Shown: in pieces, positions 59,936 through 64,000 of the stretch | Layout of the letters: the number at the start of each line of letters is the position of its first letter | How positions within the stretch are numbered: position 1 is the stretch's first letter | Notes under the pieces: model-generated | Told to the model about the DNA's origin: nothing | Databases searched by the model: none | What the model saw: the letters and a program-made list of their open reading frames with translations, nothing else | Program-made: the position numbers and the translations under genes | Assembly (NCBI RefSeq): GCF_009796285.1 | Contig: NZ_CP047020.1 | Coordinates: 9,486,001 to 9,550,000, forward strand | DNA length: 64,000 bases | From: Streptomyces broussonetiae | Lineage (GTDB): Bacteria > Actinomycetota > Actinomycetes > Streptomycetales > Streptomycetaceae | Direction of reading: 5' to 3'

Positions 59936-61471
59936 GTGCGTACGTACGACAATCCTGTGATCAGCGGGTTCCACCCCGATCCAAGCGTGTGCCGGGTCGG
60001 TGACGACTACTACCTGGTGTGCTCCAGCTTCGAGTACTTCCCCGGGCTGCCCCTCTTCCACAGCAAGGACCTGGTGCACTGGGAGCAGATCGGCAACGTG
60101 CTCGACCGGCCCGAGCAGCTGCCGCTGCCTCTCCCCGGAGCCAAGGCGTCCGGCGGCCTCTACGCCCCCACGATCCGCCGGCACGACGGCCGTTTCTGGG
60201 TCATCAACACCAATGTCGACGGCGGCGGCAACTTCGTCGTCTCGGCCGAGCGGCCCGAGGGACCGTGGAGCGACCCGGTGTGGATCGACCTGCACGGGAT
60301 CGACCCCGATCTGGCGTGGGCGGAGGACGGCACCTGCTGGTGCGCCTTCTCCGGACCCGAAGGCGGCATCAACATGGCCAGGATCGACCCGGTCAAGGGG
60401 GAGATACTTGAGGGCCCTTTTGCCGCATGGTCGGGCAGCGGCCTGAAATACCCTGAGGCGCCCCACCTCTACCGCATCGGCGACTGGTGGTACCTGCTGA
60501 TCGCGGAAGGCGGCACCGAACGCGGCCACAGCGTGTCCGTCGCCCGCGGCCGCTCGCCACGCGGACCCTGGGAAGGCGCACCCGCCAACCCCCTGCTGTC
60601 CCACAGCGGTACCGCCCGCTCCATCCAGAACACCGGCCACGCCGACCTGGTGGAGGCTCCCGACGGCAGTTGGTGGATGGTGCTGCTCGGCGTCCGGCCC
60701 CGCGGCTTCACGCCCGACGTGCACGTGCTCGGCCGCGAGACGTTCCTGACCCCCGTGGAGTGGGACGAGGAGGGCTGGCCCGTCGTCGCGCCCGTCCCCG
60801 AGAGTCACGTGGCCCCGGGCGGTGCCTGGCACCCCGTTCCGGGCCCGCCCGCCCGCGACGACTTCGACGAGCCCGCTCTCGCGCCGCAGTGGGTCTCGCC
60901 GTTCACCCGCCCGGAGGGCTCCTGGTCGCTCACCGAGCGCCCTGGCTGGCTGGCCCTCAACGCCACCGGTTCCACCCTGGACCGCCCCGGGTACACCTTC
61001 GTCGGCCGCCGTCAGCTACACCACGACTGCCGCGTCACCGCAGCGATCGACCCGGGTACGGGACGAGGCGGCCTCTGCGTGCGCCTGGACGAAGCCCACC
61101 ACTATGAACTGGAGGTCGGGAACGGAGAGGCCGGCGTCGTCGCCCGGATCGGTCCGCTGCGCCAGACCGTGGCCGCCCGACCAGTCCCGTCCGGACCGCT
61201 GACCCTCACCGTCGCGATCCGCACGTCCGACCTTGTGCCTGCGTCGCCCGAACTCACCGATGGCGGAACCACCGGCCCTGACACCGTCGCCTTCTGGGTC
61301 GGCGACCCCGACGCCCCGGACGCCCAGCCACTCGTCGAACTGGACGGGCGCTACCTGTCCACCGAGGTCGCCTGCGGCTTCACCGGCCGCGTTATCGGCA
61401 TGTACGCCACCGAGGGCGCGGTCGCCTTCGACTGGTTCGAGTACACCCCGGCCTCGGCGCCCTCCGCTTGA
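59936..61471 (+). CDS. GH43 beta-xylosidase/alpha-L-arabinofuranosidase
   Basis: A 511-residue glycoside hydrolase family 43 enzyme without signal peptide, so cytoplasmic. The five-bladed propeller carries the catalytic acids: base Asp15 in GFHPDPSVCRVGDDYYLVCS, the pKa-modulating Asp in GIDPDLAWAEDGTCW and the acid Glu in SGLKYPEAPHLYRIGDWWYL. The C-terminal half is the GH43 beta-sandwich (QWVSPFTRPEGSWSLTERPG, then MYATEGAVAFDWFEYTP). GTG 59936 follows AGAGGA. It is in line with the bxl-like operon but separated from it by two dead genes, so its transcription may now depend on readthrough or its own promoter. It probably removes terminal xylose or arabinose from imported oligosaccharides. 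Confidence 0.9.
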   Translation: MRTYDNPVISGFHPDPSVCRVGDDYYLVCSSFEYFPGLPLFHSKDLVHWEQIGNVLDRPEQLPLPLPGAKASGGLYAPTIRRHDGRFWVINTNVDGGGNFVVSAERPEGPWSDPVWIDLHGIDPDLAWAEDGTCWCAFSGPEGGINMARIDPVKGEILEGPFAAWSGSGLKYPEAPHLYRIGDWWYLLIAEGGTERGHSVSVARGRSPRGPWEGAPANPLLSHSGTARSIQNTGHADLVEAPDGSWWMVLLGVRPRGFTPDVHVLGRETFLTPVEWDEEGWPVVAPVPESHVAPGGAWHPVPGPPARDDFDEPALAPQWVSPFTRPEGSWSLTERPGWLALNATGSTLDRPGYTFVGRRQLHHDCRVTAAIDPGTGRGGLCVRLDEAHHYELEVGNGEAGVVARIGPLRQTVAARPVPSGPLTLTVAIRTSDLVPASPELTDGGTTGPDTVAFWVGDPDAPDAQPLVELDGRYLSTEVACGFTGRVIGMYATEGAVAFDWFEYTPASAPSA

Positions 61472-61484
61472 CGCCCGGCGTTCG

Positions 61485-61526
61485 GCCGCGTGCGACACTC
61501 GCGTCCGTGCGGGCGCCGCACGCGGC
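61485..61526. terminator. possible terminator after GH43
   Basis: GCCGCGTGCG and CGCACGCGGC form a perfect 10-bp stem starting 13 nt after the GH43 stop, with a 22-nt loop that contains further complementary G/C runs. Confidence 0.45.
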
Positions 61527-61542
61527 ATGCCGCGGGATCACC

Positions 61543-61740
61543 CTGCCTTGTGCTTGCGCAGCCGACGCCGGTTGCAGAACGTCTCGATGACAGCGAAGAC
61601 CTCTGCGCGGGCGGTGGCACGGTCGGGCCAGGTGCAGGTGCAGGTGCAGGTGCAGGTGCTGGTCACTTCCTTGAGCAGGGCCCAGAAGCTCTCCGCGGCG
61701 GCGATATCGAAGCACGATCCGGTGCGGCCACAGCTTTGCC
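61543..61740 (-). pseudogene. IS3-family transposase OrfB C-terminal relic
   Basis: The minus strand reads CGRTGSCFDIAAAESFWALL and KEVTST, then a TCTCTCTC stretch, WPDRATARAEVFAVIETFCN and RRRLRKHKAG. The DNAxAES(F)WALLK motif with the third catalytic residue and the final WP-R..A...V..YIE.FYNRRR..S pattern are diagnostic for IS3 OrfB. The Thr/Cys stretch comes from the hexanucleotide repeat inserted in this copy. Confidence 0.75.
61627..61656. repeat. tandem hexanucleotide repeat (CAGGTG)5
   Basis: Five exact copies of CAGGTG in a row inside the IS3 OrfB relic. Normal OrfB proteins have only a few residues between the ALLKxE helix and WPDRATAR, so the array is an expansion that occurred in this copy. 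Confidence 0.9.
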
Positions 61741-62001
61741 GTAGGTTCAAGTCCCGTGTCCCGCCGCGGAATGCGGCCCATGGTCTGTTTCCGATTCGCG
61801 CCGTCGCTCGGCTCGCACCGCCCGCCGCTACGCCCCCCCACGTCGGCAGCTCGGCCGTGGCCCGCCCCGTCCCTGCCCCGCCGCGATCCCGCTCGCGACC
61901 AGCACGAGCAGTTGAATCCCACCCACACCGGCTCGGTGATCGGCGACTCGGGGAGGAAGCGGGCTTGGCGGCCGGACGCGTACGGAGGTGTCCGACCGGG
62001 C
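61741..62001. other. spacer without supported gene
   Basis: About 260 nt between the transposase relic and the end of the GH6 gene. No domain or strong hairpin; see the rejected tRNA-like T-loop at 61746. Confidence 0.35.
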
Positions 62002-63288
62002 TCAGCGGTTGAACGTCAGGCGTGGTACCGCGTTGCGGGCCAGCGCATGGGCCTGGTCGGGCCACCAGGCGCCGGCGGGTGGGTCGACGATGCCGTATTC
62101 GGGGTCGATCGTGCCGCCGGTGTCGCGGGTGCAGCTGCCGTCGGATTCACCGGGGGTCTTTATCCACAGGTAGGCGTCGATGAGCGGGACGCCGGTGTAG
62201 GCGGTGGGGCGTGGGCCGAGACCACGGCCGGGCGCGTTGCACCAGGCCTCCGGGTCCCCGCTGTACTTGCCCGGCGCCGGGGTCCACGCGCCCCGACCGT
62301 CGCGGCTGGTGTCGATCACGAAGTGCCGCAGCTCGCCGGCCGGCGCGGTGCCTACGTTCTGGTCGAACCAGGCGTCGGTCCACCGCCAGGTGCCGGGGTC
62401 GGTGGGGGAGACGGCGTCGCCGGGAGCGCCGTCGTTGGGGGCGGCGGACGAGTAGTACTGGCTGGCGCACCAGTCGGTGTGGCCGCGCGCCTGCTCGGGG
62501 CCTTCGGTGGCGTACCAGACGCACTTGGCGATCCAGGTGCCGTATCGGGCGTTGTGGTCGGTGGGGTGGTTGTTGGAGACGTTCAGGGCGAAACCGTCGC
62601 CGTACTGGACCCCGGCGTCCAACAGCCGCTGGGCGATGTCGCCGACGGCCCGCCACTGGACGTTGCCGGCGTCCAGGTAGACCGCGGTGCGGGGCCTGGC
62701 CTTCAGGGCCTTGACGGCGTATCGGAGGTCGGCGATGCGGGCGGCGGTGAGCTCGCCGGTCGGGTCCGTGGCGGGCCCGCAGTCCTTGGGGAGGTTGGCG
62801 AGGCCGTCGGGTTCGACCACGACCACGGCCCTGTTGTCGCCGATGCCGGCGGCGAAGGCGTCGATCCACTGGCGGTAGGCGGCGGAGGACACGGCTCCGC
62901 CGCTGGAGTACTGCGAGCAGTCCCGGCCGGGTATGTCGTAGGCGACCAGCACTGTGATCTGGTCGACGGCCCGGGCCCGCCGGGCGAGGTTGTGCACCCT
63001 GACGCGCACCTCGTCGGGCGTGCCCTGGGTGAACCATTCGGCCTGCGGCCAGCTCGCGAGTCTGGCCATGTTCGTGGCGTCCTGGATGTCGCCGTTCCCG
63101 AGGTCGACGAGGGCCTGTTTCGCCGCCTCGCTGTGTGGGTCCACATAGAACTTCGCGGCCGGGATGATCACGTCGTGCGTGGGCGTGGGCGTGGGCGTGG
63201 CCTGAGCCTGCGTCACGGTGAGGGCGGTGCAGACGGTGAGCGCCGCGATGACGGCGGCCGCGCGGCGCCGTAGGCTGCGTGGTTTCAT
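62002..63288 (-). CDS. secreted GH6 cellulase (endoglucanase/cellobiohydrolase)
   Basis: A 428-residue exported enzyme. Residues 1-30 are a signal peptide (MKPRSLRRRAAAVIAALTVC to QAQA) followed by a short TPTPTPT linker; no cellulose-binding module is present. The GH6 fold is shown by YDIPGRDCSQYSSGGAVSS with Asp123, VVVVEPDGLANLPKDC with Asp161, AVYLDAGNVQWRAVGDIAQR, GFALNVSNNHPTDHNARYG, HFVIDTSRDGRGAWTPAPGK and LWIKTPGESDGSC. These correspond to the acid Asp residues and substrate-binding loops of GH6. AGGAGC lies 6 nt before ATG 63288. It hydrolyses cellulose outside the cell with inversion. A second GH6 gene lies upstream on the same strand. Confidence 0.92.
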   Translation of the reverse strand: MKPRSLRRRAAAVIAALTVCTALTVTQAQATPTPTPTHDVIIPAAKFYVDPHSEAAKQALVDLGNGDIQDATNMARLASWPQAEWFTQGTPDEVRVRVHNLARRARAVDQITVLVAYDIPGRDCSQYSSGGAVSSAAYRQWIDAFAAGIGDNRAVVVVEPDGLANLPKDCGPATDPTGELTAARIADLRYAVKALKARPRTAVYLDAGNVQWRAVGDIAQRLLDAGVQYGDGFALNVSNNHPTDHNARYGTWIAKCVWYATEGPEQARGHTDWCASQYYSSAAPNDGAPGDAVSPTDPGTWRWTDAWFDQNVGTAPAGELRHFVIDTSRDGRGAWTPAPGKYSGDPEAWCNAPGRGLGPRPTAYTGVPLIDAYLWIKTPGESDGSCTRDTGGTIDPEYGIVDPPAGAWWPDQAHALARNAVPRLTFNR

Positions 63289-63451
63289 GACTGCTCCTGG
63301 GCGGTGGATGGACGAGGGGAGACCCGGGGCGGTCCGCAGGCCCCGCCTGTGTGGAAGACGGCGAGCGGTGGACCGGCGGGGCTGTGGCGGATGGTGCCCG
63401 TGGCCCGGTGGCGGGGCAGGAACGCGCCAGGTCGGTCACGGGGATCCGGGA

Positions 63452-64000
63452 TCAATAGCCGTAGATCATCTTGTAGGCGACCTCGGGGAGGAACTGTCCG
63501 GCCGAGGAGCCGGCTCCGACGCCGCAGTCGCCGTCGGACTCGCCCGGGGCCTTGATCCACAGGAGCATCTCGGCGCCTCCGCCCGTCTGGGTAGGGCTGC
63601 CGATGCGGCGGCCCGAGGGGTTGCACCACTGGCCGTCGGAGCCGTTACCGTTGCGGCTGGTGTCCACGACGAACGGCTTGGTGTAGCCGTAGCGAGCGCC
63701 CAGTTCGCTGTTGACGGCGTTGCCGTAGGCGATGTTCTCGGCCGTGGTGTAGTAATTGGAGATGTTGAGCGAGAAGCCGTGGGCCTGTCGGAGGCCGGCT
63801 TCGTGGAGGCGCTGGGCCATCGTGGCCGGGCTCGCCCAGGCCGGGTTGCCGGCGTCCAAGTAGACCCAGGTGTTGGGTGCTTGGCGGTTGAACTGTGTGA
63901 GGGCGCCGGTGATCATGCCTTCGCGTTCGTCGATCTGAGCCTGGGTCATGCAGCCGTAGTCGGCGAGGGAGTCCGGTTCCAGGAGGAGGATGGCCGGGCG
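63452..64000 (-). CDS. GH6 cellulase, 5' part outside the window
   Basis: The last 182 codons of a second GH6 enzyme, open through the window edge. RPAILLLEPDSLADYGCMTQ holds the conserved EPDSLA Asp. It continues TWVYLDAGNPAWASPATMAQ, GFSLNISNYYTTAENIAYGN, FVVDTSRNGNGSDGQWCNPS and LLWIKAPGESDGDCGVGAG, ending VAYKMIYGY. It ends 163 nt before the start of the other GH6 gene, so the two form a tandem. The sequences are clearly different, suggesting complementary endo- and exo-type activities rather than a recent duplication. Confidence 0.9.
   Translation of the reverse strand, partial: RPAILLLEPDSLADYGCMTQAQIDEREGMITGALTQFNRQAPNTWVYLDAGNPAWASPATMAQRLHEAGLRQAHGFSLNISNYYTTAENIAYGNAVNSELGARYGYTKPFVVDTSRNGNGSDGQWCNPSGRRIGSPTQTGGGAEMLLWIKAPGESDGDCGVGAGSSAGQFLPEVAYKMIYGY

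Noticed and set aside
61743..61775. A tRNA-like T-arm sequence, GGTTCAAGTCCCGTGTCCCGC, suggesting an attachment site.
   Set aside because: Only the T-loop resembles a tRNA; the T-stem does not pair properly and no D-arm, anticodon arm or second copy was found in the window.

Overview
The window is high-GC DNA with strong third-position G/C bias, Streptomyces-style Shine-Dalgarno sequences, GTG/TTG starts and some probable leaderless genes. The gene families (xylobiose uptake and beta-xylosidase cluster, GH6 cellulases, Tat-exported phospholipase C, LysM/SLT wall hydrolase, WD40-STAND regulators, small cysteine-containing secreted proteins) point to Streptomyces or a close Streptomycetaceae relative. 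The density of transposase debris (IS5, IS3, IS256, ISL3, IS481, IS630, IS701-like and IS1182 types) and of decayed genes suggests an accessory part of the chromosome, such as an arm. No rRNA, tRNA or CRISPR array was seen.

Left part (1-20 kb): a secreted three-repeat ricin-type lectin; a minus-strand operon of a DUF5317-like membrane protein followed by three micro-genes, two of them tandem near-identical 35-residue membrane peptides; a 1070-residue HTH-STAND NTPase-WD40 protein; an IS5-type element enclosing a MarR gene; then a mosaic of broken genes (MDR oxidoreductase, GH65 phosphorylase, transposases) among intact genes for two methyltransferase/regulator proteins, a luciferase-like oxidoreductase and a group-D flavin monooxygenase.

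Middle part (19.6-34.3 kb): regulator plus redox-enzyme modules. An HxlR regulator diverges from an MDR oxidoreductase. A TetR regulator diverges from a three-gene operon (MDR oxidoreductase, TetX-like FAD monooxygenase, MDR oxidoreductase) across a palindromic operator. A LysM-SLT wall hydrolase, a small secreted two-cysteine protein and a Tat-exported phospholipase C with a candidate PHO box complete this part.

Putative composite transposon (32.8-47.5 kb): two apparently identical 1515-bp IS3-family elements in the same orientation bracket 11.7 kb. The interior holds an FAD monooxygenase/TetR pair, a broken ABC exporter, a PadR plus membrane-protein pair, an ABC-2-type transporter, a methyltransferase, a MerR regulator, a GNAT acetyltransferase and a VanX-like D-Ala-D-Ala dipeptidase. 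This is a resistance/efflux-flavoured cargo.

Right part (47.9-64 kb): a GNAT gene; hypX (NiFe-hydrogenase CO-ligand maturation) followed by a decayed hydrogenase maturation protease; then a bxl-like xylan utilisation cluster: LacI regulator, xylobiose-type ABC importer (binding lipoprotein and two permeases), GH3 beta-xylosidase, remnants of an acetylxylan esterase and an aldose 1-epimerase, and an intact GH43 enzyme. Two tandem GH6 cellulase genes on the minus strand finish the window, the last one cut by the window edge. Together the right end codes for extracellular cellulose attack and intracellular breakdown of imported xylo-oligosaccharides.
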